Shown in pieces: positions 53,979 through 63,677 of a stretch of 64,000 nucleotides of DNA. The DNA comes from Neobacillus sp. YX16 (lineage in GTDB: Bacteria > Bacillota > Bacilli > Bacillales > Cytobacillaceae), in contig NZ_CP126115.1 in NCBI RefSeq assembly GCF_030123505.1, forward strand, positions 2,060,001 to 2,124,000, given 5' to 3'. Within the stretch, counting starts at the first letter, position 1, and every line of letters begins with the position of its first letter. The translations under genes were made by a program, and so were the position numbers. The notes beneath the pieces are model-generated. The model worked only from the letters and a program-made list of their open reading frames with translations. It was not told where the DNA came from and did no database searches.

Positions 53979-55982
53979 ATGTTTAATACTATTGATGATT
54001 TGTCAGTAACCTCTATTCGTACGCTTTCTATTGATATGATTGAAAAAGCAAATTCAGGGCATCCTGGAATGCCAATGGGTGCTGCACCTATGACCTATAC
54101 GCTATGGACACGTTTCATGAACCATAATCCAAAAAATCCAGAGTGGTTTAACCGTGACCGGTTTGTATTATCTGCAGGGCATGGATCTGCGTTATTATAC
54201 AGCATGCTTCATTTGTCAGGTTATAAGCTAACAATGGATGATTTAAAACAATTCCGCCAATGGGGAAGTAAAACTCCAGGACACCCAGAGTATGGTCATA
54301 CTGATGGGGTAGAAGCAACAACTGGTCCACTTGGACAGGGAATTGCAATGGCTGTCGGAATGGCAATGGCAGAACGTCATACAGCTAGTGTTTACAATAA
54401 AGAAAATTATGAACTAGTGAACCATTTTACATATAGTATTTGTGGTGACGGAGATTTAATGGAGGGTGTTTCAGCAGAGGCTGCTTCGCTTGCTGGACAT
54501 TTAAAACTTGGACGTTTAGTGGTTTTATACGATTCCAATGATATTTCACTTGATGGTGATTTAAATAAATCCTTCTCTGAAAGTGTAAAAGATCGTTTCA
54601 CCTCTTACGGCTGGCAATATGTTCGCGTAGAAGATGGCAATAATCTTGAAGAAATTGCTAAAGCGCTAGAAGAAGCTAGAAATGATCTTGATCGCCCAAC
54701 GATGATTGAAGTAAGAACAGTTATTGGCTATGGTTCTCCTAACCGCGCTGGAACTTCAGGTGTACATGGTTCTCCACTTGGAGCGGATGAGTTAAAACTT
54801 ACAAAAGAAGCTTATAAATGGACATTTGATGAAGATTTCCATGTGCCTAATGATGTATACGAGAATTTCCAAAACCTTATTGTTGAAAATGGTGTAAAAA
54901 AGGAAAAAGAATGGAATGACCTTTTTGCACAATATAAAAATGAATATCCTGAATTAGCAAATCAATTAGAAAGTGTTCTGAAAAATGAATTACCTGAAGG
55001 CTGGGATAAAGATATTCCTGTTTATAGCGAAGGCAAAAGTTTAGCAAGCCGTGCATCATCAGGTGAAGCCTTAAATGGTATTGCAAAGAACTTGCCAATC
55101 TTCATTGGCGGCTCTGCTGACCTAGCTGGTTCCAATAAAACCATGATCAAAGGAACCGGGGATTATGCTCCAGGCAACTATGAAAACCGTAATATCTGGT
55201 TTGGTGTACGTGAATTTGCAATGGGTGCAGCGATGAATGGGATTGCCTTACATGGCGGAGTAAAAATCTTTGGTGGAACATTCTTTGTTTTCTCTGATTA
55301 CCTGCGTCCTGCTATCCGACTTGCTGCTTTGATGGGCTTGCCAGTAACGTATGTATTTACTCATGACAGTATCGCTGTTGGAGAAGATGGACCTACTCAT
55401 GAGCCGGTTGAACAACTTGCAGCTCTACGTGCAATGCCTGGCCTTTCCATTATCCGTCCAGCAGATGGTAATGAGACAGCTGCTGCATGGAAGTTAGCGG
55501 TTGAGTCAACAAACAAACCAACTGCTTTAGTGTTAACACGTCAAGATTTACCAACACTTAAAGATACAGATAAAAATGCATACGAAGGAGTTTCAAAAGG
55601 TGCCTATGTTGTATCACCTTCTGAAAGAGAAACTCCAGATGCACTATTACTAGCAACTGGTTCAGAGGTTAGTTTAGCGGTTGAAGCACAGCAAGCATTA
55701 GCTGGTGAGGGTATTCATGTTTCAGTTGTAAGCATGCCATCATGGGATCGCTTTGAACAGCAATCACAGGAATACAAAAACTCTGTTCTTCCAAAGAATG
55801 TGAAAAAACGTCTTGGAATTGAAGTTGGTACTTCATTTGGATGGCACAAATATACAGGTGATGAAGGAGACGTCCTAGCAATTGATACATTTGGGGCTTC
55901 TGCACCTGGTGAGAAAATTATGGAAGAATACGGTTTTAGTGTAAGCAATGTTGTTGCACGTGTTAAAGCACTTCTTCAATAA
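53979..55982 (+). CDS. tkt: Transketolase
   Basis: A 667-residue thiamine-diphosphate enzyme moving two-carbon units in the pentose phosphate pathway. Motifs: [10 protein letters not shown] near residue 27, the ThDP motif beginning GDGDLMEG (about 155) and ending in [11 protein letters not shown], and the Pyr domain with [14 protein letters not shown] and the catalytic [16 protein letters not shown]is. Length equals B. subtilis Tkt (667). AGGAGTG lies upstream of ATG 53,979. It is followed by a strong terminator and the conserved neighbours sirA and yneF. Confidence 0.97.
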   Translation: MFNTIDDLSVTSIRTLSIDMIEKANSGHPGMPMGAAPMTYTLWTRFMNHNPKNPEWFNRDRFVLSAGHGSALLYSMLHLSGYKLTMDDLKQFRQWGSKTPGHPEYGHTDGVEATTGPLGQGIAMAVGMAMAERHTASVYNKENYELVNHFTYSICGDGDLMEGVSAEAASLAGHLKLGRLVVLYDSNDISLDGDLNKSFSESVKDRFTSYGWQYVRVEDGNNLEEIAKALEEARNDLDRPTMIEVRTVIGYGSPNRAGTSGVHGSPLGADELKLTKEAYKWTFDEDFHVPNDVYENFQNLIVENGVKKEKEWNDLFAQYKNEYPELANQLESVLKNELPEGWDKDIPVYSEGKSLASRASSGEALNGIAKNLPIFIGGSADLAGSNKTMIKGTGDYAPGNYENRNIWFGVREFAMGAAMNGIALHGGVKIFGGTFFVFSDYLRPAIRLAALMGLPVTYVFTHDSIAVGEDGPTHEPVEQLAALRAMPGLSIIRPADGNETAAAWKLAVESTNKPTALVLTRQDLPTLKDTDKNAYEGVSKGAYVVSPSERETPDALLLATGSEVSLAVEAQQALAGEGIHVSVVSMPSWDRFEQQSQEYKNSVLPKNVKKRLGIEVGTSFGWHKYTGDEGDVLAIDTFGASAPGEKIMEEYGFSVSNVVARVKALLQ

Positions 55983-55997
55983 TAAATAGATGATTTC

Positions 55998-56030
55998 AAA
56001 GGGAGCGACGTAATGTCGTTCTCTTTTTTT
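55998..56030 (+). terminator. Terminator of tkt
   Basis: AAAGGGAGCGAC pairs with GTCGTTCTCTTT (one G-T pair) around GTAAT, followed by a T-run. Confidence 0.9.
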
Positions 56031-56236
56031 GCATCTCTACTATATATATATATGAACATTAGATGAATGATTTGAAATATTCGTGACATTCCAAATATTA
56101 GTTAGATATAATAAAATTTGGAAGAATCCTATGGATTCGACAATAATAGTGATTTTTTTTGGCGGTATAAGACAAATGTTTTGATAGTGATTATTTATAA
56201 TTGATAGAAAGGGTATTCAACGAAGGAGAGATCGTG

Positions 56237-56677
56237 GTGAGGAATTATCAGCTTTATCTAATAGAAGATGAATTTGCCGCCCATTACTTCGGAAGAGAGC
56301 GTATGTTTTTTAAGCTTTTTCAGGAACATCATAAAGCAGACGGTGAACTGAAATTTATAACAAATAAGCAGATTACTTATATAACAAAGTCATTAGAGGT
56401 TTTGAAAATACATCAGTTAATTCAAAAACAACTTGGAAAAAAGAAGGGTTTTCTGGCTGAACATGGTACATACTCCATTGAATTAAGTGGAAAACTAAGT
56501 ACAGCGAAATTAAGAGTCTTCCAAGATTTAATAACAATTGAGGCTTCTGGCAGTTATGAAGCCGAAACGATTTTCTTTGAAGTGCTTAGAAAATGTGAAA
56601 CATCGTTTATGGCTTTAGATCTTGATCATCAGCGGTTTGGTTGGTTAAAGCCTATTAAAGAAAGAAAATATGTCTAA
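56237..56677 (+). CDS. sirA: Sporulation inhibitor of replication SirA
   Basis: A 146-residue protein matching B. subtilis SirA (YneE), which binds DnaA and stops new rounds of replication at the start of sporulation. Shared landmarks are YLIEDEFAAHYFGRER near the start, the KQITYITKSL strand, ASGSYEAETIFFEVLRK and the end RFGWLKPIKERKYV. GTG 56,237 is preferred with AAGGAGAG eight bases upstream; the frame opens at 56,201. It is located between tkt and yneF as in B. subtilis. In that organism Spo0A activates it. Confidence 0.9.
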   Translation: MRNYQLYLIEDEFAAHYFGRERMFFKLFQEHHKADGELKFITNKQITYITKSLEVLKIHQLIQKQLGKKKGFLAEHGTYSIELSGKLSTAKLRVFQDLITIEASGSYEAETIFFEVLRKCETSFMALDLDHQRFGWLKPIKERKYV

Positions 56678-56754
56678 TCTTTTAAAAGAGAATATTGTAT
56701 ATTCCCGTTTTATTTAGTACACTGTATGATAGACAACATGAAGGAGGAAGTTTA

Positions 56755-56976
56755 ATGGGTACAGGTTTATGGATTCTAGTTGTTGTACTAGCGTTAGTAG
56801 CTGGTGTAGCTCTAGGATTTTTCATTGCTCGTAAATACATGATGAGCTACTTAAAGAAAAATCCACCAATTAATGAACAAATGTTAAAAATGATGATGAT
56901 GCAAATGGGTATGAAGCCTTCTCAAAAGAAGATCAACCAAATGATGTCTGCTATGAATAAACAGCAAGGCAAATAA
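56755..56976 (+). CDS. yneF: UPF0154 membrane protein YneF
   Basis: A 73-residue protein with one N-terminal membrane segment ([26 protein letters not shown]) and a cytoplasmic basic tail with a Met-rich run ([20 protein letters not shown]). This is the UPF0154 family, function unknown. AAGGAGGAAG sits before ATG 56,755; the frame opens at 56,695. It follows sirA in the conserved order. A terminator follows. Confidence 0.93.
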   Translation: MGTGLWILVVVLALVAGVALGFFIARKYMMSYLKKNPPINEQMLKMMMMQMGMKPSQKKINQMMSAMNKQQGK

Positions 56977-56983
56977 ATAATAG

Positions 56984-57034
56984 TAAAAAACCACTATTTT
57001 TTGAAAGTAATCAAAAGAAAGTGGTTTTTTTATT
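56984..57034 (+). terminator. Terminator of yneF
   Basis: AAAAACCACT pairs with AGTGGTTTTT around a large loop, then a T-run. Confidence 0.7.
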
Positions 57035-57149
57035 TGAAAATAGGAATTTTTCGAAAAATCTTATATTTTGGTTATCTATTGAAAAAAGGAATAATAAGGT
57101 TCATACTAGTTACGCTAAGAAGTACAACATAATGAAGGAGCCATACTAC

Positions 57150-57614
57150 ATGAAAAAAGTTTTATCACTTATTTTAATTCTACTTTTAGCTTTAACAGCG
57201 TGTGGAACGCAAGAAAAAGAGGAAACAGCTACTCCTGAAGAGACTAAAACAGAAGAAGGTACAAATGCTGCAAAAGAAAACACAAATACTAGAGAGCTAA
57301 CAGCTGAGGATGAGAAATTCGCTGAATTAATCCTTGCTAAAGATTATGACACGGTAGTAAAAGAAACAGGTTCATTAAAGAGTGAATCACAGAAAGATTT
57401 CTACTACATTGCATCTGCTTTTATTAAAAACAATGAAATTCAAACAAAGACATATGACCCGAATGACCCCAATGCTATTGTAACAGATCATAAGGTTATC
57501 ATAAATTATTTAAACAGAGTAAAGTTTGTACCAGATGACATTAAGGATCAAGTGAATGAATTAAAAACTACTACAGAAGAAAAAATGGCAGAGTTAGAAA
57601 AAGAAGCAGAATAA
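57150..57614 (+). CDS. Small lipoprotein of unknown function
   Basis: A 154-residue protein with a lipoprotein signal ending ALTAC (Cys17), an acidic Thr/Glu/Lys linker to about residue 50, and a small helical domain (FAELILAKDYDTVVKETG to the end). AAGGAG lies nine bases before ATG 57,150; the track opens earlier without support. It has a strong terminator. The domain is not recognised; it would be anchored outside the membrane. Confidence 0.75.
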   Translation: MKKVLSLILILLLALTACGTQEKEETATPEETKTEEGTNAAKENTNTRELTAEDEKFAELILAKDYDTVVKETGSLKSESQKDFYYIASAFIKNNEIQTKTYDPNDPNAIVTDHKVIINYLNRVKFVPDDIKDQVNELKTTTEEKMAELEKEAE

Positions 57615-57621
57615 TTTAGAA

Positions 57622-57652
57622 TTAGCACTCATAAAAATGGGTGCTTTTTTCA
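57622..57652 (+). terminator. Terminator of the small lipoprotein gene
   Basis: AGCACTCAT pairs with ATGGGTGCT (one mismatch) around AAAA, followed by a T-run. Confidence 0.88.
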
Positions 57653-57776
57653 TGGAGAGAATGGGTGTCTAAATCTTTATTATTTTTATAATATTTGATA
57701 AAATAAATCTTCGGGTGAGGTGAATGATTTTTTAAAATAATAAAATGAAAAGTTGAATCATTTCGGGGGAAAAATT

Positions 57777-59528
57777 ATGAAAGTATTTTTAGATTTAAGT
57801 TGGTTTTTTAAACAAGAGAAGAAAGCATACATATTTGGAACCGTTATCTTATTGTTTGTAGCACTGCTACAACTTGTGCCGCCAAAAGTAATTGGGATTA
57901 TTGCCGACCATATTAATAACGGTACGATGACAAAAGGATTGCTCCTTGAATGGATGGCAGTATTAGTCGGGGCAGGGCTTGGTATGTATGTCTTGAGATA
58001 TTTTTGGCGAATTATGATTTTTGGCTCTGCGGTTAAGCTTAGTAAACAGTTAAGAAACCGATTATATCAGCATTTTACGAATATGTCGCCATCGTTTTAC
58101 CAGAAACGAAGGATTGGTGATTTAATGGCGCATGCGACAAATGACCTGCAAGCTATACAACAAACGGCTGGTTTAGGAGTACTGACATTAGTTGACTCTC
58201 TATCAACAGGTGGATTTGTTATTCTGGCTATGGCGTTTACGATTAGCTGGAAATTAACCTTGATATGTCTAATCCCAATGCCATTTATGGCTATTCTTAC
58301 AAGTTGGTTCGGTACGATGCTGCATCGAACCTTCCACAAAGCACAAGAAGCGTTCTCTGATTTGAATGATAAAACACAGGAAAGTATTTCTGGGATTAAG
58401 GTTATTAAAACCTTTGGTCAGGAAAAGGAAGACATAGAAGATTTTAAAAAGCAATCTCAGGAAGTAGTAGAAAAGAACATCGTGGTTGCAAAAATAGACT
58501 CCTTATATGATCCAACGATTTCGATTATTGTAGGTATTTCCTTTTTCTTAGCCATCACCTTTGGTTCGAAATACGTTTTGGCTGGGGAGTTAACGATTGG
58601 TGAATTGATAGCCTTTACCACCTATTTAGGACTATTAATTTGGCCAATGTTGGCATTTGGCTGGCTGTTTAATATCGTTGAACGAGGTCGTGCTTCGTAT
58701 GACCGAGTAGCCGCACTACTTTGTGAAGAATCTGATATAACAGACCGAAGTGATGCATTAGAGATAGTTCCAAGCGGTGATATCCATTTTAATATTGAGA
58801 AATTCACTTTCCCTGGTGAAAAAGAACCTATGTTAAGGAATATCAGCTTCACTCTTAATAGAGGAGAGACACTAGGGATTGTAGGAAAAACGGGTGCTGG
58901 TAAAACAACACTGTTAAAGCTTCTAATTCGTGAATTTGAAGACTATAAAGGGGGAATTACCTTCGGCGGTCATACACTTCAAGAATATAAGCTTGAAAAA
59001 CTACGTGAAGTGATTGGCTATGTTCCACAAGATCATTTCTTGTTTTCGGCTAGTGTGGCTGAAAATATCGCTTTTACGAACCCTCATGCACCGAAAGAAC
59101 ATATCTTTAGTGCAGCAAAGCTTGCCAGTATTCATGATGATATTCTTCAATTTACGGAAGGCTATCAAACGGTTGTTGGTGAAAGGGGAGTCTCCTTATC
59201 AGGCGGTCAGAAACAGAGGATTAGTATTGCACGTGCGCTGTTGATGAATCCCGAAGTGTTATTGCTAGATGATTCCCTATCTGCTGTCGATGCAAAGACC
59301 GAGGAGGCGATTCTTTCGGCATTAAGAAAGAATCGAGAAGGGAAAACGACGATTATTACCTCTCACCGCTTAAGTGCTATCCAGCACGCAAACTTAATTC
59401 TTGTGCTTGATAATGGCGAGGTCATTGAAAGAGGGACACATGAAGAATTAATGGCAGCACATGGCTGGTATAAGGAAATGTATTTACGTCAGCAGCTAGA
59501 GGAGTTGGTTGAGCATGGAGGACATTAA
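57777..59528 (+). CDS. Heterodimeric ABC exporter, first subunit (YheI/YfiB-like)
   Basis: A 583-residue half-transporter: six membrane segments in about residues 15-300 and a C-terminal ATPase. Walker A is GKTGAGKTT, the signature LSGGQKQR, Walker B VLLLDDSLSA (Asp instead of the catalytic Glu, i.e. DD), and the His switch TSHRLS. The non-canonical Asp marks this as the degenerate partner of a heterodimeric exporter such as YheI/YheH, YfiB/YfiC or BmrC/D, which pump out drugs or lipids. ATG 57,777 follows CGGGGGAAA. The second subunit starts one base after its stop. Confidence 0.9.
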   Translation: MKVFLDLSWFFKQEKKAYIFGTVILLFVALLQLVPPKVIGIIADHINNGTMTKGLLLEWMAVLVGAGLGMYVLRYFWRIMIFGSAVKLSKQLRNRLYQHFTNMSPSFYQKRRIGDLMAHATNDLQAIQQTAGLGVLTLVDSLSTGGFVILAMAFTISWKLTLICLIPMPFMAILTSWFGTMLHRTFHKAQEAFSDLNDKTQESISGIKVIKTFGQEKEDIEDFKKQSQEVVEKNIVVAKIDSLYDPTISIIVGISFFLAITFGSKYVLAGELTIGELIAFTTYLGLLIWPMLAFGWLFNIVERGRASYDRVAALLCEESDITDRSDALEIVPSGDIHFNIEKFTFPGEKEPMLRNISFTLNRGETLGIVGKTGAGKTTLLKLLIREFEDYKGGITFGGHTLQEYKLEKLREVIGYVPQDHFLFSASVAENIAFTNPHAPKEHIFSAAKLASIHDDILQFTEGYQTVVGERGVSLSGGQKQRISIARALLMNPEVLLLDDSLSAVDAKTEEAILSALRKNREGKTTIITSHRLSAIQHANLILVLDNGEVIERGTHEELMAAHGWYKEMYLRQQLEELVEHGGH

Positions 59529-59529
59529 A

Positions 59530-61323
59530 ATGGAAGAAACAGCACAGCTGACTGAAAAAGAACAAAAAAGAGTTTTATATCGCCTGCTATCCTATACGAA
59601 ACCACATAAAAAGGAATTAATCCTAGCATTCAGTCTTTTAGTGTTAACAACGCTGGGAGAGTTAGCCTCTCCGATTCTAGTAAAAATCTTTATTGATGAT
59701 TACTTAACACCAGGAAATTTGGTTTTTCAGCCATTGGTTATCCTGGGGGCAAGCTATCTAGGAATTCAAATTGTAAAATCCTTATTGTTGTTTTTTCAAT
59801 TAGTAAAATTTCAGGAGATTGCTCTAAAGATCATTCAACAGCTTCGAATTGATATTTTTACAAAGGTGCAGTCACTAGGTCTTAAGTATTTTGATCAAAC
59901 TCCGGCTGGAAGTATTGTCTCAAGGGTGACAAACGATACCGAGGCCATTAAAGATATGTTTGTTACTGTCCTTTCGACTTTTATCCAGAGTGGATTTTTA
60001 CTCACCGGAATTTTAATTACAATGTTTATCCTAGATGTAAAGCTGGCTCTATTCTGTCTAATTTTTATTCCATTAATACTTCTCGTCATGAGTTTATATC
60101 GGAAATTTAGTTCCCGTTTTTATTTGGAAATGCGTGAAAGACTCAGCCAATTAAATGCTAAATTAAGTGAATCCCTGCAGGGTATGAGTATTATTCAAGT
60201 ATTTCGTCAGGAAAAAAGACTTCGCAAAGAGTTCGAAGACATTAATGAAAAGCACTATGATGCGGGAATGAAGAACATTAAGATAGATGGATTATTGTTG
60301 CGTCCTGCAGTTGATTTAATTTTTATTTTAGGATTAATCATTGTCTTAAATTATTTTGGTATTACTTCATTGGACAGTCCTGTAGAAATCGGTGTGTTAT
60401 ATGCTTTTGTTAATTATCTGGAGCGTTTCTTTGAACCAGTAAATAATATGATGATGAGATTATCGTTGTACCAACAGGTAATTGTGGCTGGAGCTCGTGT
60501 CTTTAGAATCTTGGATAAGCAGGAATTGGCACCTGGACAAAATGAAGATAGTAATCTATCGATTGAAAAAGGAAGAATTGAATTTAAGAATTTGACCTTT
60601 TCCTATGATGGAAAGCGGGATGTGTTGAAAAATATATCCTTTACAGCAAATCCTGGTGAAACTGTAGCACTTGTTGGTCATACAGGAAGTGGTAAAAGTT
60701 CGATCATCAATCTTTTAATGAGATTTTATGAATACGAGAAGGGCGATATTTTAATTGATGGTCAGTCTATCCGTCATTTTTCAAAGGATGAATTACGAGA
60801 AAAAATGGGGCTTGTTCTCCAAGATCCGTTTTTATTTTATGGAACGGTAAGAGATAATATTACGCTCCATAATCATCTTTTAACAGATGAACAAGTAGAG
60901 GAAGCTGCTCAATTTGTTCAAGCTCATACGTTTATTGATAAGCTGGAAGATTCCTATCATCATAAAGTAGTGGAAAGAGGGTCTACGTTTTCTAGTGGAC
61001 AGCGTCAATTAATTGCGTTTGCAAGGACCATTGCCGCTAATCCAAAGATTCTCGTCCTCGATGAGGCAACTGCTAATATTGATACTGAAACGGAGGAAGC
61101 GATTCAAACGGCTCTTTCCAAAATGAGAAAAGGGCGCACGACGATTGCGATTGCCCACCGGTTATCTACGATACAAGATGCGAACTTAATACTCGTCTTA
61201 CATCAAGGAGAAATTGTTGAAAGAGGCACACATCAAGAGCTATTGGCACTAGGCGGACTTTACCATAAAATGTTCCTCCTGCAAAATGGCGCTTTGGAAC
61301 GGTTAGAGGATGTTATGCATTAA
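59530..61323 (+). CDS. Heterodimeric ABC exporter, second subunit (YheH/YfiC-like)
   Basis: A 597-residue half-transporter with six membrane segments and an ATPase: Walker A GHTGSGKSS, signature FSSGQRQ (SSGQ rather than SGGQ), Walker B ILVLDEATAN with a proper catalytic Glu, and the His switch IAHRLS. With the first subunit it forms one consensus and one degenerate ATP site, the usual asymmetry in heterodimeric exporters. I chose ATG 59,530 because GGAGG lies eight bases upstream, inside the end of the first gene; earlier frame starts are unsupported. Substrate unknown. Confidence 0.9.
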   Translation: MEETAQLTEKEQKRVLYRLLSYTKPHKKELILAFSLLVLTTLGELASPILVKIFIDDYLTPGNLVFQPLVILGASYLGIQIVKSLLLFFQLVKFQEIALKIIQQLRIDIFTKVQSLGLKYFDQTPAGSIVSRVTNDTEAIKDMFVTVLSTFIQSGFLLTGILITMFILDVKLALFCLIFIPLILLVMSLYRKFSSRFYLEMRERLSQLNAKLSESLQGMSIIQVFRQEKRLRKEFEDINEKHYDAGMKNIKIDGLLLRPAVDLIFILGLIIVLNYFGITSLDSPVEIGVLYAFVNYLERFFEPVNNMMMRLSLYQQVIVAGARVFRILDKQELAPGQNEDSNLSIEKGRIEFKNLTFSYDGKRDVLKNISFTANPGETVALVGHTGSGKSSIINLLMRFYEYEKGDILIDGQSIRHFSKDELREKMGLVLQDPFLFYGTVRDNITLHNHLLTDEQVEEAAQFVQAHTFIDKLEDSYHHKVVERGSTFSSGQRQLIAFARTIAANPKILVLDEATANIDTETEEAIQTALSKMRKGRTTIAIAHRLSTIQDANLILVLHQGEIVERGTHQELLALGGLYHKMFLLQNGALERLEDVMH

Positions 61324-61330
61324 TGAAAAA

Positions 61331-61362
61331 AGAAAAATCCTGGTTAATGACCAGGATTTTTA
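61331..61362 (+). terminator. Terminator of the ABC exporter operon
   Basis: AAAAATCCTGGT pairs with ACCAGGATTTTT around TAATG. Confidence 0.9.
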
Positions 61363-61364
61363 CA

Positions 61365-61544
61365 TTAGAGACTCGCCACTTGGCGAGTTTTTTTTATATA
61401 TTTTCGATTATATTCATTTAAAAGATGGTCTAGTTCTTGGCTATAACGAATAGCAATGGAGGAAGTCAGGCCGTTTGTGACCGCGACTTGAATTAATTCA
61501 GCACGCTTTTTCTCAATCAATGCAATTAGATCTTGTTTGATCAC
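61365..61544 (-). CDS. Spo0E-family aspartyl-phosphate phosphatase-like protein
   Basis: A 59-residue protein from GTG 61,544, supported by GGAAAGGA eight bases upstream; a frame opens at TTG 61,607 without a site. It is two helices with the family motif SQELDHLLNEY preceded by a Leu/Ile-rich first helix (KQDLIALIEKKRAELIQ). Spo0E-type proteins dephosphorylate Spo0A~P and delay sporulation. The last seven codons overlap a terminator hairpin that reads on the + strand. Standing alone near the yne cluster is plausible; the exact paralogue is not identified. Confidence 0.78.
   Translation of the reverse strand: MIKQDLIALIEKKRAELIQVAVTNGLTSSIAIRYSQELDHLLNEYNRKYIKKTRQVASL
61370..61396 (+). terminator. 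Second terminator, overlapping the Spo0E-like gene end
   Basis: ACTCGCC and GGCGAGT pair around ACTT, followed by eight T. The same stem sequence occurs at 311-337. Confidence 0.8.
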
Positions 61545-61818
61545 TGCCGTGGTCCTTTCCGGAGAAACTCCAATAATAGAAAACATTGATAGGAAAGTCT
61601 CTACCAATGTTTTACTAGTATAACCTAAGATGGGAATAAATCCAAGATATTTGTAAGAAAATATCCATCTAATGCAGGGAAATGGTAGAAATATAGGAAG
61701 GTTTTTGAAGGAAATGATAATTGACCCTTAGAGACACAAAATATTCATGTTAACCATTATCATTTAGTGGAAAGGTTTGATAAAATGATAAGGTATCGAC
61801 TATAGTGGGAGTGTTAAT

Positions 61819-62526
61819 ATGACGGATGTAAATATATTTTTAGCTTTAGGCGCCGGTTTCCTAAGTTTTATCTCACCATGCTGTTTACCGCTATACCCTG
61901 CATTTCTATCCTATATCACAGGGATGTCTGTAGGGGAGTTAAAAACTGAAAATGCCATGCTTCAAAAACGAAGTCTTCTACATACAATCTTTTTCCTTTT
62001 AGGATTTTCGGCAATTTTTATCGCAATCGGTTTTGGTACTTCTTTTGTTGGAAGCTTTTTCCTCGAGTACAAAGATCTCATTCGTCAGTTAGGCGGAATA
62101 TTTATCGTTCTTTTTGGACTAATAATTGTCGGTGTATTTAAACCTGAGTTTTTGATGAAGGATCGGAAACTAGAATTTAAAAATCGACCTTCTGGCTTTT
62201 TTGGTTCAGCACTCATCGGGATGGCCTTTGCGGCAGGCTGGACACCATGTACAGGTCCGATTCTTTCGGCGGTAATCGCCCTTGCAGCGACAAATCCAGG
62301 TTCAGGTGTACTATACATGGTTGCGTATTCACTTGGATTTGCGATACCGTTCCTAATCCTATCGTTCTTTGTTGGCCGTATGAAATGGATTCGCAAAAAC
62401 AGTGGAAAGATTGTTAAAATTGGCGGTTATTTAATGATTGTCATGGGGATTGTGCTTTTCTTTGACTGGATGACAAAAATTATTACGATTTTCTCAGGAA
62501 TGTTTGGCGGTTTTACAGGCTTCTAA
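61819..62526 (+). CDS. ccdA: Cytochrome c biogenesis protein CcdA
   Basis: A 235-residue membrane protein, the same length as B. subtilis CcdA. It passes electrons from cytoplasmic thioredoxin across the membrane for cytochrome c maturation and spore-coat-related thiol chemistry. Six segments are visible. The redox cysteines are in [13 protein letters not shown] (about residue 20) and [10 protein letters not shown] (about 140). GGGAG precedes ATG 61,819. It is followed by ccdC; the small CheY-like gene yneI that stands between them in B. subtilis is absent. Confidence 0.95.
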   Translation: MTDVNIFLALGAGFLSFISPCCLPLYPAFLSYITGMSVGELKTENAMLQKRSLLHTIFFLLGFSAIFIAIGFGTSFVGSFFLEYKDLIRQLGGIFIVLFGLIIVGVFKPEFLMKDRKLEFKNRPSGFFGSALIGMAFAAGWTPCTGPILSAVIALAATNPGSGVLYMVAYSLGFAIPFLILSFFVGRMKWIRKNSGKIVKIGGYLMIVMGIVLFFDWMTKIITIFSGMFGGFTGF

Positions 62527-62592
62527 ATATTTCATGTTTATAGTAAAATATAAATTCCGAGCTTTATTTTAAGGAATTAGGGGTTGAAGCCT

Positions 62593-63066
62593 ATGAACTT
62601 TGTTGTTGTTTCTTCAATTGGTGCAGTTTTTATGGGGATATTTGCTTTAATCGTCCGCATGAAGGCTGCTAAGAAACCTACAAATGTAAAGAAAATTATC
62701 CTGCCTCCGGTCTTTATGTCGAGCGGGGCATTCATGTATGTGGTACCACAATTTCGGTTGACTGGTATGGAAATAATAGAGGTCGTGATTTTGGGAATGC
62801 TTTTTTCGATACTCTTAATCAAAACATCTAAATTTGAAATTAGAGAAAACGAAATTTACTTAAAAAGATCGAAGGCGTTTATTTACATTTTAGTTGGATT
62901 GCTAATAGTGAGAATAGCTTTAAAATCAATCTTAAGCACGACTATTGACTTTGGAGAACTAAGCGGTATGTTCTTCCTGCTGGCATTTAGTATGATTGTT
63001 CCATGGCGGGTCGCGATGTATCTCGATTACAAAAATCTTTATAGACAGCTGCATGGTCAACGCTGA
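62593..63066 (+). CDS. ccdC: CcdC (YneJ) family membrane protein
   Basis: A 157-residue protein with five hydrophobic segments, matching the CcdC/DUF1453 family: MKAAKKPTNVKKIILPPVFM after the first segment, then SSGAFMYVVPQFRLT and VPWRVAMYLDYKNLYRQL at the end. In B. subtilis it is encoded downstream of ccdA and named for that link, though it is not essential for cytochrome c. ATG 62,593 with AGGGG upstream is preferred over TTG 62,584. It follows ccdA by 66 bases. Confidence 0.9.
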   Translation: MNFVVVSSIGAVFMGIFALIVRMKAAKKPTNVKKIILPPVFMSSGAFMYVVPQFRLTGMEIIEVVILGMLFSILLIKTSKFEIRENEIYLKRSKAFIYILVGLLIVRIALKSILSTTIDFGELSGMFFLLAFSMIVPWRVAMYLDYKNLYRQLHGQR

Positions 63067-63080
63067 CATTTCATAAAAAT

Positions 63081-63114
63081 CGCTCAGGGCATAAAAAGCT
63101 CTGAGCGTTTCTTT
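63081..63114 (+). terminator. Terminator after ccdC
   Basis: CGCTCAG and CTGAGCG pair with inner extensions (GGC/GCT) around ATAAAAA, followed by a short T-run; may also serve the convergent gene. Confidence 0.75.
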
Positions 63115-63595
63115 AATATCGATATCTCCTGATTTTATCAAACAAATACTGTACACCATATAATAGATAAGCTTTATAGTTTAAGTAAAAGAAAAACTGA
63201 ATATGACTTAATCGACCTAGACTGATGATCTTAAGCTTTTTAAGAACATCTATGATAAAGAAAGCAAAAGCGCCATCAGCAATCACGTTCAATAACACAA
63301 ACTTTTTAAAGTTTCCATACGAAATTTTAAGCAGCCACATCGAAAGAGGCGCATAAGGACCGACACTAAAGGGTAGTTCATCCCGGATAAATGATTTTCC
63401 TTTATCGTAAAACTTCCACCAATTCCGCTTGTGACCGTACAAATGATTAAAAATCTCAAAAATAATAATAAAAACACCCGAAAAAGAATAACGCTTAAGA
63501 TCACGCTTGCCTAAAAAAAGTAAAGATAGCCATGGAATCAATATGATTAATAGGTTAAATATTTTGTGCCTCCTAGTTGCCATTCGTTTTGCCAT
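63113..63595 (-). CDS. CBO0543-like membrane protein
   Basis: A 160-residue protein with four hydrophobic segments. Landmarks are IPWLSLLFLGKRDLKRY near the start, KRNWWKFYDKG, VGPYAPLSMWLLKI and LNVIADGAFAFF. The same pattern recurs in the broken gene at 39,667-40,158, so this is the intact paralogue. The family is frequent in Bacillaceae, often in several copies, and has no established function. ATG 63,595 follows GGGTGAAAG. It lies between ccdC and yneK, where B. subtilis has no such gene. Confidence 0.7.
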   Translation of the reverse strand: MAKRMATRRHKIFNLLIILIPWLSLLFLGKRDLKRYSFSGVFIIIFEIFNHLYGHKRNWWKFYDKGKSFIRDELPFSVGPYAPLSMWLLKISYGNFKKFVLLNVIADGAFAFFIIDVLKKLKIISLGRLSHIQFFFYLNYKAYLLYGVQYLFDKIRRYRY

Positions 63596-63656
63596 CGTCT
63601 TTCACCCCAGCCTACTATTTGACTCTGTTTTAAAATATCCAAACTCATAAAAAAAA

Positions 63657-63677
63657 ACCGCCAAAAATTGGTCGGTT
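63657..63677 (-). terminator. Terminator of yneK
   Basis: AACCGCCAA pairs with TTGGTCGGTT (one mismatch) and is followed on the - strand by a run of T. It begins in the stop codon. Confidence 0.85.
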
